46,866 bases of DNA from Arthrobacter ipis (GCF_014694315.1 NZ_JAAOXD010000008.1:872-47737), one strand, 5' to 3'; numbered from the stretch's first letter, positions 32,297 through 41,626 are shown. Notes: a model not told the origin generated them from the sequence alone. Numbers and translations: made by a program.

Positions 32297-33862
32297 GTGT
32301 CTGACATGACTATCCTGGACAATACCGCTGAACAGCAGGCTGCGCTTCCGGGTGCAGGGCAGACGGCGGCACCCGAAAAGAACCCGGCAACCGGCAAAGC
32401 ACAGCGGAGCAGCAGCCCCAAACCCCCGGCGTCGAACTCGTTCCTTGACCGCTTCTTCCACATCACCCGGCGCGGTTCCACCGTGGCCCGCGAGGTGCGG
32501 GGCGGACTGGTCACCTTCTTCACGATGGCCTACATCGTCATCCTGAATCCCCTGATCCTCGGCGGCTTCAGTGCCGACAACGCCCCGACCGACGTCGCCG
32601 GCGGCTGGCTCTCGGCGGCGCAGGTGGGCGCCGTCACCGGGCTGACGGCCGGCGTCATGACCATCGCGTTTGGCCTGATCGCCAACCTGCCGTTCGGCCT
32701 GGCCGCGGGACTGGGCATCAACTCCTTCCTCGCGGTGGCGGTGATCCACGAGGTCACCTGGCCCGAGGCCATGGGCCTGGTGGTCATCAACGGCATCCTG
32801 ATCGTACTGTTCGGTGTCACCGGCGCGCGGACCGCGATCTTCAGGGCCGTGCCCAAGGAACTGAAGGCCGCCATCACGGTGGGCATCGGCCTGTTCATCG
32901 CCTTCATCGGCTTCGTTGACTCGGGCTTCGTCAAAGCCACCACCGGCGGCCCGCCGGTCCAGCTCGGCGACAACGGCTCCATCACCTCCATCCCCACCAT
33001 GGTGTTCATCGTGGGCCTGCTGGTCATGGGCATCCTCGTCGCACGGAAGGTCCAGGGCGGCCTGCTCATCGGCATCGTGGCCACCACCGTTCTCGCCGCC
33101 GTCGTTGAGGCAGTCCTGCACATCGGCCCCGCCAGCAAAACCAACCCCGGCGGCTGGCACCTGAACACGCCGGTGCTGTCGGGCCACCTCGTCTCCGCAC
33201 CGGACCTTGGCCTGGTGGGCCAGTTCGACCTGTTTGGCGCCTTCGGCCGGATCGGCGGCCTCGCCGCAACGATGCTGGTGTTCACGCTCGTGTTCACCAA
33301 CTTCTTCGACGCCATGGGCACCATGACCGGGCTGGCGAAGAGCGCAGGCGTGGCGCACAAGGACGGCACATTCCCCCGGCTCAAGTCCGCCTTCATCGTC
33401 GAAGGCGTGGGCGCAGTTGTGGGCGGCGGCACGTCGGGCTCCTCCAACACCGTGTACATCGACTCCGCTGCGGGGATCGGCGAGGGGGCGCGCACCGGGC
33501 TCGCCTCGGTGGTCACCGGCGCGCTGTTCCTGGGCTCCATGTTCCTCACCCCGCTCACCAGCGTGGTGCCGCTCGAGGTGGCAGCTGCCGCCCTGGTGGT
33601 GGTGGGCGCGATGATGATGGCGCAGATCCGCGAGATCAAGTTCACCAAGTTCGCCGTGGCACTGCCGGCCTTCCTGACGATCGTCACCATGCCGCTGAGC
33701 TACTCGATCGCGAACGGGATCGGCGTGGGCTTCGTGAGCTGGGCCGTGATCGGCGCGGCCTCCGGCAAGGCGAGGAAGATCCGTCCGCTGATGTGGGTGG
33801 TGACGGTGGGCTTCGTGGTCTACTTCGCGCGGGGTCCGGTCAGCGCACTGCTCGGGGCGTAG
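32297..33862 (+). CDS. AzgA-type guanine/hypoxanthine permease (NCS2)
   Basis: 521 residues, GTG start (an ATG 9 nt later is also possible). The first 65 residues are polar and Gln/Ala/Pro-rich. About 13 membrane segments follow. AzgA marks are VTFFTMAYIVILNPLIL, GLAAGLGINSFLAVAV, FIGFVDSGFVK with the linked TTGGPPVQLG, and FFDAMGTMTGLAKSAGV. These transporters import guanine, hypoxanthine and adenine with protons. Position directly after guaD fits uptake of guanine for deamination. The GC-rich inverted repeat at 33881 probably ends this transcript. Confidence 0.93.
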   Translation: MSDMTILDNTAEQQAALPGAGQTAAPEKNPATGKAQRSSSPKPPASNSFLDRFFHITRRGSTVAREVRGGLVTFFTMAYIVILNPLILGGFSADNAPTDVAGGWLSAAQVGAVTGLTAGVMTIAFGLIANLPFGLAAGLGINSFLAVAVIHEVTWPEAMGLVVINGILIVLFGVTGARTAIFRAVPKELKAAITVGIGLFIAFIGFVDSGFVKATTGGPPVQLGDNGSITSIPTMVFIVGLLVMGILVARKVQGGLLIGIVATTVLAAVVEAVLHIGPASKTNPGGWHLNTPVLSGHLVSAPDLGLVGQFDLFGAFGRIGGLAATMLVFTLVFTNFFDAMGTMTGLAKSAGVAHKDGTFPRLKSAFIVEGVGAVVGGGTSGSSNTVYIDSAAGIGEGARTGLASVVTGALFLGSMFLTPLTSVVPLEVAAAALVVVGAMMMAQIREIKFTKFAVALPAFLTIVTMPLSYSIANGIGVGFVSWAVIGAASGKARKIRPLMWVVTVGFVVYFARGPVSALLGA

Positions 33863-33880
33863 GGACGCGGAAAAAGCCCC

Positions 33881-33942
33881 GCGACGCGCAAATGGCCGGA
33901 GGACACGGGAGTCCGCGCATCCCGGGACCGTTTGCGCGTCGC
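33881..33942. repeat. Long inverted repeat with GCGACGCGCAAA arms
   Basis: GCGACGCGCAAA (33881-33892) and TTTGCGCGTCGC (33931-33942) are a perfect 12-bp pair about a 38-nt loop that itself contains CCCGGG. The arm shares CGACGCGCAAATGG with 28540-28553, so it is a dispersed element. It lies 18 nt after the permease stop. Confidence 0.8.
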
Positions 33943-33992
33943 TGGGCCGGACCGGCGTCGAACGCTTTCAACTACCAAGGATAGGAACGAGA

Positions 33993-34034
33993 ATGGGCAC
34001 CATCGCACGGGAAGAGGGAGTGCTGCCATGCTGA
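33993..34034 (+). other. Possible 13-codon leader ORF overlapping the xdhC start
   Basis: ATG at 33993 after AAGGATAGGAACGAGA opens MGTIAREEGVLPC and stops at 34032-34034, a few bases past the xdhC ATG (34028) in another frame. It could couple translation to xdhC. Alternatively the site belongs to no protein. Confidence 0.3.
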
Positions 34035-35368
34035 ATCTGATGCCTTCTCTGGCCGGCTGGCGCCCGGTGGCCGCCGGCGAACGCTGCGCCATCGCCACCA
34101 TCATTACTGCAAGCGGCTCCGTGCCGCGGCCGCCCGGGACTTCCATGCTGGTGTCCGAGTCGGGCGAGATCCTCGGCAGCCTCTCCGGCGGCTGTGTTGA
34201 GGGAGCCGTGGTTGCCTCGGCGCTGGAAGTGATGGCCGACGGCGGCACCCGCCTTGAGGCTTTCCGCTTCAGCAGCGAGGACGCGTTCGCCGTCGGGCTC
34301 ACCTGCGGCGGTGAGCTGGCGGTCCATATTCAGCCCCTGGACGGCAGCGCCGCGGGGCTCGGGGCCCTCCGGAAGTTCGCGGGCGGGGACCCCGAACGGC
34401 CGCTGGCCCTGATCCGGCGCATCGACGCGCCGGCGGGCAGGACTGTGGCCGGCAGAAACCTGTCCGGCAAAACCCTGTCCGCCAGCGCATTGGGGGGTGC
34501 CGGGACCGCGGCCGAGGTGGCCGCCCAGCCGCCCGCCGCCGTCGTGGTTCCTGATCCGGGGAGCTTCCTGGCTGCGGAATCGGCGGAGCTCGCGGTACTG
34601 CTGGGGCTGGACGCTATGAACCTGGGCGCTGAGTCCCGGAAGGAAGCACTCCTCGCTGCCGCTGCCCAGCTCGAACCGCTGCTGCGCGGCGGCCGGACCG
34701 GGCTGGTCCGGCTGGCGCCGCCGCAGGGCTGTGGCGTTTCTGTCCGGGGCGCCCGCGGTGCGGAGGGTGGGGTGACGTCGCCCGAGCCAGTGACCCTGCT
34801 GGTGGAGAGCCGCATGCCACAGGCCCGGCTGCTGGTGTTCGGCGCCAATGACTTCGGCGCGGCGCTGGTGCCGGCCGCCAAGCTGCTCGGCTACCGCGTC
34901 ACGCTGTGCGATGCCCGGCCGGCGTTCGCAGCGCAGGAGCGCTTCGCCGCAGCGGACGAGGTGGCCACCGACTGGCCACACCGGTACCTCGCCGCGGAAG
35001 CCGCCGCGGGGCGCATCGACTCCCGCACGGTGATCGCCGTCCTGACCCACGATCCCAAGTTCGACATTCCCCTGCTGCAGGAAGCGCTGGAACTGGACAT
35101 TGCGTTCGTCGGCGCGCTGGGCTCGCGCCGCAGCCACTGGCAGCGCATCGACGGGCTGCTCGAGGCAGGCGTCGCACCGGAGCGGCTGGCCCGGCTGCAT
35201 TCGCCCATCGGCCTGGACCTCGGCGCCGTCACACCGGCGGAAGTGGCGGTCTCCATCACCGCCGAGCTGATTGCGGCGCGCACCGGTTCCGCCACCTGCC
35301 CTCCGTTGCGGGACGGCAGCGGACCCATCCATTCCCTTCAGGCATCCCAGGAGATCGCATGGACATGA
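34028..35368 (+). CDS. xdhC: XdhC-family molybdenum cofactor insertion protein
   Basis: 446 residues from the ATG at 34028, preceded by GGGAG; upstream in-frame codons lack a site. The N-terminal XdhC/CoxI domain shows GSVPRPPGTSMLVSESGEIL and SLSGGCVEGAVV. The C-terminal Rossmann domain shows LLVFGANDFGAALVPAAKLL, VIAVLTHDPKFDIPLL and FVGALGSRRSHWQR. XdhC binds molybdopterin and promotes its sulfuration and insertion into xanthine dehydrogenase. The middle region (about 140-260) is long, Ala-rich and variable. Its end overlaps the FAD subunit gene by 10 nt. Confidence 0.93.
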   Translation: MLNLMPSLAGWRPVAAGERCAIATIITASGSVPRPPGTSMLVSESGEILGSLSGGCVEGAVVASALEVMADGGTRLEAFRFSSEDAFAVGLTCGGELAVHIQPLDGSAAGLGALRKFAGGDPERPLALIRRIDAPAGRTVAGRNLSGKTLSASALGGAGTAAEVAAQPPAAVVVPDPGSFLAAESAELAVLLGLDAMNLGAESRKEALLAAAAQLEPLLRGGRTGLVRLAPPQGCGVSVRGARGAEGGVTSPEPVTLLVESRMPQARLLVFGANDFGAALVPAAKLLGYRVTLCDARPAFAAQERFAAADEVATDWPHRYLAAEAAAGRIDSRTVIAVLTHDPKFDIPLLQEALELDIAFVGALGSRRSHWQRIDGLLEAGVAPERLARLHSPIGLDLGAVTPAEVAVSITAELIAARTGSATCPPLRDGSGPIHSLQASQEIAWT

Positions 35369-36303
35369 ACACCATCGAGGCGGTGGTCCGCACCACCGAC
35401 CCCGCCGACTGGCGCGAGGGCGACGCCTGGCTCGCGGGCGGCACCGTCCTCTTTTCCTACGGCAGCACCGCCTTCGGCCCCGAGCCGCTGCGGCGTCTGC
35501 TGGACCTCGGCTCCGCCGGCTGGCAGCCCGTAACTGTGACCGCGGACGGCATCGAACTGGCCGCCACCTGCACCGTCGCTGAACTGTACGCGCTCCCGGA
35601 GAAGCTGGCAGAAGCGGCCACCGGCACGACGGACTGGCCCGGCCTGGACCTCATCCGGCCCTGCTGTGACTCGTTCGTGGCGTCCTTCAAGGTCTGGAAC
35701 ATGTCCACCGTGGGCGGCAACCTGTGCACATCCCTGCCGGCCGGGCCCATGATCTCGCTGTGCGCCGGGCTGGACGGCACGGCCACGGTCCTCGGCCCGG
35801 GAGGCTCCCGCCGGGTACTGCCGGTGGCCGACTTCATCACAGGGGACGGGCAAAACGCGCTGGCACCCGGCGAGCTGCTCCGCAGCGTCAGCCTGCCGGC
35901 GTCGGCCCTGTCCTCCCGCGTGGCGTTCCGCCGGCTCTCGCTGAGCAACCTCGGCAGGTCGGGGGTGCTGCTGATCGGAAGGCTCGACGGCGGGGGCCGG
36001 TTCACGCTGACCGTCACCGCCGCCACAAAACGGCCCGTGCAGCTCCGGTTCGGATCCCTGCCGGATGCGCCGGAGCTGGCGGACGAACTTGGGGCCGCCA
36101 TCCCGGCGGACCTGTACCACGACGACATCCATGGGCTGCCCGCGTGGCGCCGCGACATGACCCACCGTCTGGCCGAGGAAATCCGGGCAGAACTGGGACT
36201 GCCGGCCGGAGCGCCTGCAGCAGTGTCCGGCGACTTCTGGCCACCGCAGCAGACACAGCTGCCGGCCCGGCCGCAGACGCAACAGACGAAGAGAGGGGCC
36301 TGA
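35359..36303 (+). CDS. Xanthine dehydrogenase FAD-binding subunit
   Basis: 314 residues, ATG with AGGAG, overlapping xdhC by 10 nt. This is the FAD domain of molybdopterin dehydrogenases: DAWLAGGTVLFSYGS is the dinucleotide loop, VWNMSTVGGNLCTSLPAGPM the FAD-binding TxGGNL block, and RRLSLSNLGRS follows. The subunit passes electrons from the Fe-S clusters to NAD. It is a little longer at the C-terminus, where about 45 residues are Gln/Pro-rich (QQTQLPARPQTQQTKRG). The next gene starts 2 nt after the stop. Confidence 0.93.
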   Translation: MDMNTIEAVVRTTDPADWREGDAWLAGGTVLFSYGSTAFGPEPLRRLLDLGSAGWQPVTVTADGIELAATCTVAELYALPEKLAEAATGTTDWPGLDLIRPCCDSFVASFKVWNMSTVGGNLCTSLPAGPMISLCAGLDGTATVLGPGGSRRVLPVADFITGDGQNALAPGELLRSVSLPASALSSRVAFRRLSLSNLGRSGVLLIGRLDGGGRFTLTVTAATKRPVQLRFGSLPDAPELADELGAAIPADLYHDDIHGLPAWRRDMTHRLAEEIRAELGLPAGAPAAVSGDFWPPQQTQLPARPQTQQTKRGA

Positions 36304-36305
36304 GC

Positions 36306-39209
36306 ATGGCCATGGAAATCAACGGCGCGCCCGTTCAGGCGCAGCCGCGCCCGGGCCAGTGCCTGCGCACGTTCCTTCGGGAGCAGGGCAACTTCGGCGT
36401 GAAGAAGGGCTGCGACGGCGGCGACTGCGGTGCCTGCACCGTGCACGTGGACGGCACACCGGTGCACAGCTGCATCTACCCGGCCGTGCGCGCCGAAGGC
36501 CATGCCGTCACCACCATCGAAGGCCTCGCAGCCACGAGCGAGGGAGCTGACCTGCACCCCATGCAGCAGCAGTTCCTGGACCGCCAGGGCTTCCAGTGCG
36601 GCTTCTGCACCGCGGGCATGGTGATGACGGCAGCCACCTTCGACGACGCCCAAAAGGAAAACCTGCCGCGCAACCTGAAGGGAAACCTGTGCCGGTGCAC
36701 CGGGTACCGGGCCATCGCGGACGCCGTCTGCGGCCACGAAGGCCATCCTGCCCCGGAAGGCCCCGGCTCGGGAATCGCCGGCCAGGGGCAGCCCGCGCCG
36801 GAGCCCGGCCGGCTGGGCGACGACGTTCCGGCCCCGGCCAGCCGCGCGGTGGTCACGGGGCAGGCGCGCTACACGCTGGACGTCCCGCCCGAGGCGCTGC
36901 CCGGCCTGCTGCACATGAAACTCGTCCGCTCGCCGCATGCGCACGCCCGGGTCCTGTCCGTCGACACCTCGGCTGCCATGGAGGTGCCGGGAGTCGTGGC
37001 CGTGCTCACCGCCGAGGACGCCTCGGACCAGCTATATTCCAGCGCCCAGCACGAGCTCTACACCGACGACCCCGACGACACCCGGCTGCTGGACACCGTG
37101 GTGAGATTCCGCGGACAGCGGGTGGCCGCCGTCGTCGCCGAATCGGTGGGCGCGGCGGAGGCGGGCGTCCGTGCGGTCCGGGTGGAATACCAGGAACTCG
37201 AAGCGGTGTTCACCCCGCAGGACGCCATCCGGCCCGGTGCCCCCGCAGTGCACGGCGACAAAGATGCCGGCACAGCGCGGATTGCCCAGCCGGAGCGGAA
37301 CATCGTGGCCGAGCTGCACTCCGAACTGGGCAGCGTCAGCGACGGCTTCGCGCAGGCCGACTTCATCCATGAGCAGACCTACAGAACCCAGCGCGTCCAG
37401 CACGTGGCGCTGGAAACCCACGCTGCGATCGCCTCCGTTGACGACGGCGGCCGGCTGCAGGTGCGCACCTCCAGCCAGGTTCCGTTCCTGGTGCGCCGTA
37501 CCCTGTGCCGCGTGTTCGGACTGCCGGAGGACCAGGTCCACGTGGTGGCCGGCCGGGTGGGCGGCGGCTTCGGCGGAAAGCAGGAGGTCCTCACGGAGGA
37601 CATCGCCGCGCTCGCGGCCCTGAAACTGCGGCGGCCCGTGCAGCTGGAGTTCACCCGGACCGAGCAGTTCACCGCCAGCACCACGCGGCACCCGTTCACC
37701 ATAAAGCTCAAGGCGGGCGCCAGCAGCGACGGCCGGCTTACGGCGCTGCAGCTGGATGTCCTCACCAACACGGGGGCTTACGGCAACCACGCCCCAGGCG
37801 TCATGTTCCACGGCTGCGGCGAATCCCTGGCCGTCTACAAGTGCGCCAACAAGAAGGTGGACGCGCTCGCCGTCTACACCAACACCGTGCCGTCCGGCGC
37901 CTTCCGCGGCTACGGGCTCAGCCAGATGATCTTCGCCATCGAGTCCGCAGTCGACGAGCTGGCCGCGGGCATCGGCATGGACCCGCTGGAGTTCCGCCGA
38001 CGCAACATGGTCCGCGAGGGCGATGACATGCTCTCCACCCATGCCGAGCCTGAGGAGGACGTCCACTACGGCAGCTACGGGCTGGACCAGTGCACGCGCC
38101 TGGTGCAGGACGCGCTGGAGCGCGGCCGCGAACGCTACCGGTCCGCCGGGCTGGATGACCTGGGACCGGACTGGGTCACGGGGGAGGGCACGGCGCTGTC
38201 CATGATCGACACCGTGCCGCCGCGGGGCCACTTCGCCCATTCCAGGCTCAGGCTCCTGGCCGACGGAACCTACGCCGCCGACGTCGGAACCGCCGAATTC
38301 GGCAACGGCACCACCACGGTGCACGCGCAGCTGGCGGCGACGGCGCTGTCCACGGTGGCCGCGCGGGTTGCCGTCCGGCAGTCCGACACTGACCTGATCG
38401 AGCACGACACCGGCGCCTTCGGCTCGGCCGGAACGGTGGTGGCGGGCAAGGCCACACTGGCCGCGGCCGAGGAACTGGCCGTGCGGATCCGGGCGTTCGC
38501 CGCCGGCATCCGGCAGATCCAGTCGTCCGGATGCGTGCTCGACGGCGACGCCGTCGTCTGCGAGGGAACCAGGGTTCCGCTTACTGAACTGTTCGACGCC
38601 GGCCGGCAGGCCGGCGTCGAACTCGAGGCCGAGGGGCGCTGGGGCGGAACGCCGCGCTCGGTGGCCTTCAACGTCCACGGCTTCCGCGTGGCCGTAAACA
38701 CCGGGACCGGTGAGCTGCGGATCCTGCAGAGCGTGCAGGCGGCCGATGCCGGCGTCGTGGTGAATCCGCGGCAGTGCAGAGGCCAGATCGAGGGCGGGAT
38801 TGCCCAGGCCCTGGGTGCCGCCCTCTACGAGGAGGTCCGCGTGGACGACGGCGGCCGGGTCACCACGGACATCCTCCGGCAGTACCACATCCCGTCCTTC
38901 GCCGACGTGCCGCGCAGCGAAGTGTACTTCGCCGACACCCACGATTCGATGGGACCGCTCGGGGCAAAGTCCATGAGCGAAAGCCCGTTCAACCCCGTCG
39001 CGCCCGCGCTGGCCAATGCCATCCGGAATGCCACCGGCGTGCGGTTCGCCGAGTTGCCCATCGCCCCGGACAAGATCTACCTCGGGCTGAAGGAGGCGCG
39101 ACTCGTTCCTGAGAGCATTCCCGCTGCCAACGTTCCCACTGGCGAGAGCATTTCCGCTGCCGGCATTTCCGCCGGTCCAGGCAACGCGGAGTCACTTTTC
39201 GCCCCATGA
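36306..39209 (+). CDS. Xanthine dehydrogenase fused [2Fe-2S] and molybdopterin subunit
   Basis: 967 residues. Residues 1-150 hold both Fe-S clusters: CDGGDCGACTV plus a later Cys, then CGFCTAGM and CRCTGY. A Pro/Gly-rich linker leads to the Moco domain from about 175: VVTGQARYTLD, VAGRVGGGFGGKQE, GAFRGYGLSQMIFA and GAKSMSESPFNPVAP with the catalytic Glu. It hydroxylates hypoxanthine and xanthine to urate. Fusion of small and large subunits with the FAD subunit separate differs from the three-gene E. coli arrangement. The last 40 residues repeat short Pro/Ser/Ala motifs and look expendable. Confidence 0.93.
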   Translation: MAMEINGAPVQAQPRPGQCLRTFLREQGNFGVKKGCDGGDCGACTVHVDGTPVHSCIYPAVRAEGHAVTTIEGLAATSEGADLHPMQQQFLDRQGFQCGFCTAGMVMTAATFDDAQKENLPRNLKGNLCRCTGYRAIADAVCGHEGHPAPEGPGSGIAGQGQPAPEPGRLGDDVPAPASRAVVTGQARYTLDVPPEALPGLLHMKLVRSPHAHARVLSVDTSAAMEVPGVVAVLTAEDASDQLYSSAQHELYTDDPDDTRLLDTVVRFRGQRVAAVVAESVGAAEAGVRAVRVEYQELEAVFTPQDAIRPGAPAVHGDKDAGTARIAQPERNIVAELHSELGSVSDGFAQADFIHEQTYRTQRVQHVALETHAAIASVDDGGRLQVRTSSQVPFLVRRTLCRVFGLPEDQVHVVAGRVGGGFGGKQEVLTEDIAALAALKLRRPVQLEFTRTEQFTASTTRHPFTIKLKAGASSDGRLTALQLDVLTNTGAYGNHAPGVMFHGCGESLAVYKCANKKVDALAVYTNTVPSGAFRGYGLSQMIFAIESAVDELAAGIGMDPLEFRRRNMVREGDDMLSTHAEPEEDVHYGSYGLDQCTRLVQDALERGRERYRSAGLDDLGPDWVTGEGTALSMIDTVPPRGHFAHSRLRLLADGTYAADVGTAEFGNGTTTVHAQLAATALSTVAARVAVRQSDTDLIEHDTGAFGSAGTVVAGKATLAAAEELAVRIRAFAAGIRQIQSSGCVLDGDAVVCEGTRVPLTELFDAGRQAGVELEAEGRWGGTPRSVAFNVHGFRVAVNTGTGELRILQSVQAADAGVVVNPRQCRGQIEGGIAQALGAALYEEVRVDDGGRVTTDILRQYHIPSFADVPRSEVYFADTHDSMGPLGAKSMSESPFNPVAPALANAIRNATGVRFAELPIAPDKIYLGLKEARLVPESIPAANVPTGESISAAGISAGPGNAESLFAP

Positions 39210-39266
39210 ACCGCGACCGGGCGCGCGAAGTGAGCCCGCGTGGGCTCGGCAACATATAGTCGGGGG

Positions 39267-40247
39267 ATGGAACAGCGCATCTTAGGCAAGACCGGACGGA
39301 ACGTTTCAGTCGTTGGACTGGGAACCTGGCAGCTCGGCGCGGACTGGGGCAACGTTGACCCGGCACAGGCGCAGGCCATCCTCGCGGCGTCTGCTGATGC
39401 CGGCGTGACCTTCTTCGACACGGCGGACGTCTACGGGGACGGCCGCAGCGAACAGGCCATCGGGGCGTTCCTCGCAGACAACCCGGGCACGGGCATCACG
39501 GTGGCCACGAAGATGGGCCGCCGGCTGGAGCAGCGCCCGGAGAACTACAACCTCGCCAACTTCCGCGAGTGGGTGGACCGTTCGCGCCGCAATCTGCGGA
39601 CCGAGAGCCTGGACCTGGTCCAGCTGCACTGCCCGCCCACCGCCGTGTACAGCCGGGCCGAGGTGTACGACGCCCTGGACACCCTCGTCGCCGAGGGCGC
39701 CATCCGGAACTACGGCGTCAGCGTGGAACGGACCGACGAAGCCCTCGAAGCCCTGCGCCACGAGGGCACCGCATCCGTGCAGATCATCCTGAACGCCTTC
39801 CGGCTCAAGCCGCTGGACGAGGTGCTCCCCGCGGCCAAGGCCGCTGGCGTGGGCATCATTGCCCGGGTTCCGCTCGCCTCCGGCCTGCTGTCCGGGAAGT
39901 ACACCAAGGAGACCGTCTTCGCTAAGGACGACCACCGCAACTACAACCGTGCCGGGGACGCCTTCGACGTCGGCGAAACCTTCTCCGGAGTGGACTACGA
40001 GCTGGGGCTCAAGGCAGTGGCCGAGTTTGAGCAGCTGGTGCCGGAGGGCTCGGGGACCGCGCAGGCTGCGATCGCGTGGGTCGCCGCCCAGGACGGCGTC
40101 ACGTCCGTCATTCCCGGTGCCCGTTCCGTGGAGCAGGCCCGGGCCAACGCCGCCGCGGCCGCCACAGTGCTCGGCCCGGAGTTCGACGAAGGCGTGCGCT
40201 GGATCTACGACCACTACTTCCGCGAGGCTGTCCACCCCCGCTGGTGA
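39267..40247 (+). CDS. Aldo/keto reductase
   Basis: 326 residues from the ATG at 39267. The AKR barrel shows LGKTGRNVSVVGLGTWQLG, FFDTADVYGDGRSEQAIG (catalytic Asp and Tyr), ATKMGRR with the Lys, and DLVQLHCPPT with the His-type strand. IPGARSVEQARANAAA is the NADPH phosphate-binding end. It reduces carbonyls with NADPH; substrate unknown. The product resembles the general stress protein 69 (YhdN) group. The uracil-DNA glycosylase-like gene starts 3 nt after its stop, so the two are likely coupled. Confidence 0.92.
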   Translation: MEQRILGKTGRNVSVVGLGTWQLGADWGNVDPAQAQAILAASADAGVTFFDTADVYGDGRSEQAIGAFLADNPGTGITVATKMGRRLEQRPENYNLANFREWVDRSRRNLRTESLDLVQLHCPPTAVYSRAEVYDALDTLVAEGAIRNYGVSVERTDEALEALRHEGTASVQIILNAFRLKPLDEVLPAAKAAGVGIIARVPLASGLLSGKYTKETVFAKDDHRNYNRAGDAFDVGETFSGVDYELGLKAVAEFEQLVPEGSGTAQAAIAWVAAQDGVTSVIPGARSVEQARANAAAAATVLGPEFDEGVRWIYDHYFREAVHPRW

Positions 40248-40250
40248 TCC

Positions 40251-40883
40251 GTGACCTCATCGATCGAAGACTTTGTTAACCGGCTCGGCGCCGTGAAAAC
40301 CGGGCCGGGCTGCAACAACTTCTTCGACCATTCGGTCCCAGCCAATGCCCTGCGCCGGCGGAACCTGGCGACCTATCTCGGGGACATGCTGGACCGGGCA
40401 CCGAGGGTGCTCCTGGTGGGCGAGGCGCCGGGCTTCCGGGGCATGCGTATTACCGGTGTTCCCTTCACCAACCGCACCATGTTCCAGGGACCTCCTAATT
40501 CCTTTGGGATGTTCGGTTCCGGGCAGGGGTACGTGCTGCCGCCGGAGGCTGCCGGCGTCGCCGCCGAGCCGACGGCCACGGTCATGTGGGAGGTGCTGGC
40601 CGAGCTCGACTTCCTTCCTCTGCTGTGGAGTGCCTGCCCCTGGCATACGCATGTTCCGGAACAGCCGCTGTCCAACCGCACGCCAACACCCGCGGAAGCG
40701 GCGCTGGGCACCCCGTTCTGGCAGGCCCTGACCGAGATCTTTCCCGTCGAAACCGTGGTGGCCGTGGGCAACGTGGCGCACACGAGCCTCCGCCGCAGCG
40801 GCATGGACGTGCCGAAAATCAGGCACCCTGCCCACGGCGGAAGGGCCCGCTTCAAACAGGGGCTGCAGGAACTGTTGACCTAG
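40251..40883 (+). CDS. Uracil-DNA glycosylase superfamily protein
   Basis: 210 residues, GTG start 3 nt after the reductase. The UDG-fold motif A is VLLVGEAPGFRGMRITGVPF, followed by TNRTMFQGPPNSFGMFG, and the distal loop is KIRHPAHGGRARFKQGL with the His that contacts the base. The helix PTPAEAALGTPFWQALTEIF is typical of the group. Members excise uracil from DNA or act on related bases; the catalytic residue here is less certain than in families 1-4. The 3' end overlaps the convergent MocA-like gene by 4 nt. Confidence 0.85.
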   Translation: MTSSIEDFVNRLGAVKTGPGCNNFFDHSVPANALRRRNLATYLGDMLDRAPRVLLVGEAPGFRGMRITGVPFTNRTMFQGPPNSFGMFGSGQGYVLPPEAAGVAAEPTATVMWEVLAELDFLPLLWSACPWHTHVPEQPLSNRTPTPAEAALGTPFWQALTEIFPVETVVAVGNVAHTSLRRSGMDVPKIRHPAHGGRARFKQGLQELLT

Positions 40884-41485
40884 CCCAGCAGGTGCAGCTG
40901 GTCCGGGGTATCGAGGTCTTCGCCGCCGGACTGGTCCGTGCAGTCCACCAGGTCGATCAGCTCCGGGTGCGTCTGCAGGAAAAGCCGGGCACCGGCGTCG
41001 CCCTTTGCAGATGCGGAGGCCCGGGCCCGCAGCGTTGCATCGAGCAGCAGCGGGTGGCCGCGGCGGAGCTTCCCGGAATCATCGGCGTAGGCCGCGGCCG
41101 TCACCCGGCCCGGATGGTGCGACCGCAGGAGCCGCGCGACAGTTTCCGCCGTCAGCCCCGGCTGGTCCACGAGCGCCACCAGCACGTGGTCTTCGTGGCG
41201 CGCGCTATTTAGTCCTGCCTGGAACGAACTGCCCATTCCGCCGGCCCACTCTGGGTTCTCCACCACGGTGTGCCGGGCGAGATCCGTCCGCCCTGCGACG
41301 TCCGCGGCGCCAGCGCCCAGCACCACCACAACCTCGCGGCAGCCGCCGTCGAGCAGCACGTCGGCGAGGACCTCCACAAGGGTGCGGCCCCGGAACGGAA
41401 GCAGCGCTTTCGGGCCCCGGCCCAAGCGGGTGCCGGCACCCGCTGACAGCAGTACACCGGTGGTGGACGGAAGGAAGGAAACCAT
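40880..41485 (-). CDS. MocA-like molybdopterin cytidylyltransferase / NTP transferase
   Basis: 201 residues from the ATG at 41485, with AAGGTGG 5 nt upstream; a longer start at 41506 is unlikely. The nucleotidyltransferase signature is GVLLSAGAGTRLGRGPKALLPF (residues about 10-31), then VENPEWAGGMGSSFQAG and ALVDQPGLT with the Mg-binding Asp, and RRGHPLLLDA. These mark the MobA/MocA family that links CMP or GMP to molybdopterin. Proximity to xanthine dehydrogenase and XdhC suggests it prepares cofactor for it, though XDH itself often uses the non-nucleotide form. Confidence 0.85.
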   Translation of the reverse strand: MVSFLPSTTGVLLSAGAGTRLGRGPKALLPFRGRTLVEVLADVLLDGGCREVVVVLGAGAADVAGRTDLARHTVVENPEWAGGMGSSFQAGLNSARHEDHVLVALVDQPGLTAETVARLLRSHHPGRVTAAAYADDSGKLRRGHPLLLDATLRARASASAKGDAGARLFLQTHPELIDLVDCTDQSGGEDLDTPDQLHLLG

Positions 41486-41626
41486 GCTTACCACCTTAAG
41501 GCGCAAAGACTACCCGGTAGTAGGGGTGGTTGGTTCAGTGAATGGCGGCTAACGTCGAACACGTCGTGTTGGCAATTGGGGGTCGTAATGGCGGCTGCAA
41601 CGGTGCAGTTGTCGGAAGGAGCATCT

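Noticed and set aside
34906..35358. Upstream extension of the FAD subunit by about 150 codons
   Set aside because: It would overlap xdhC almost wholly and gives an Arg-rich sequence; AGGAG precedes the ATG at 35359 and the family starts there.
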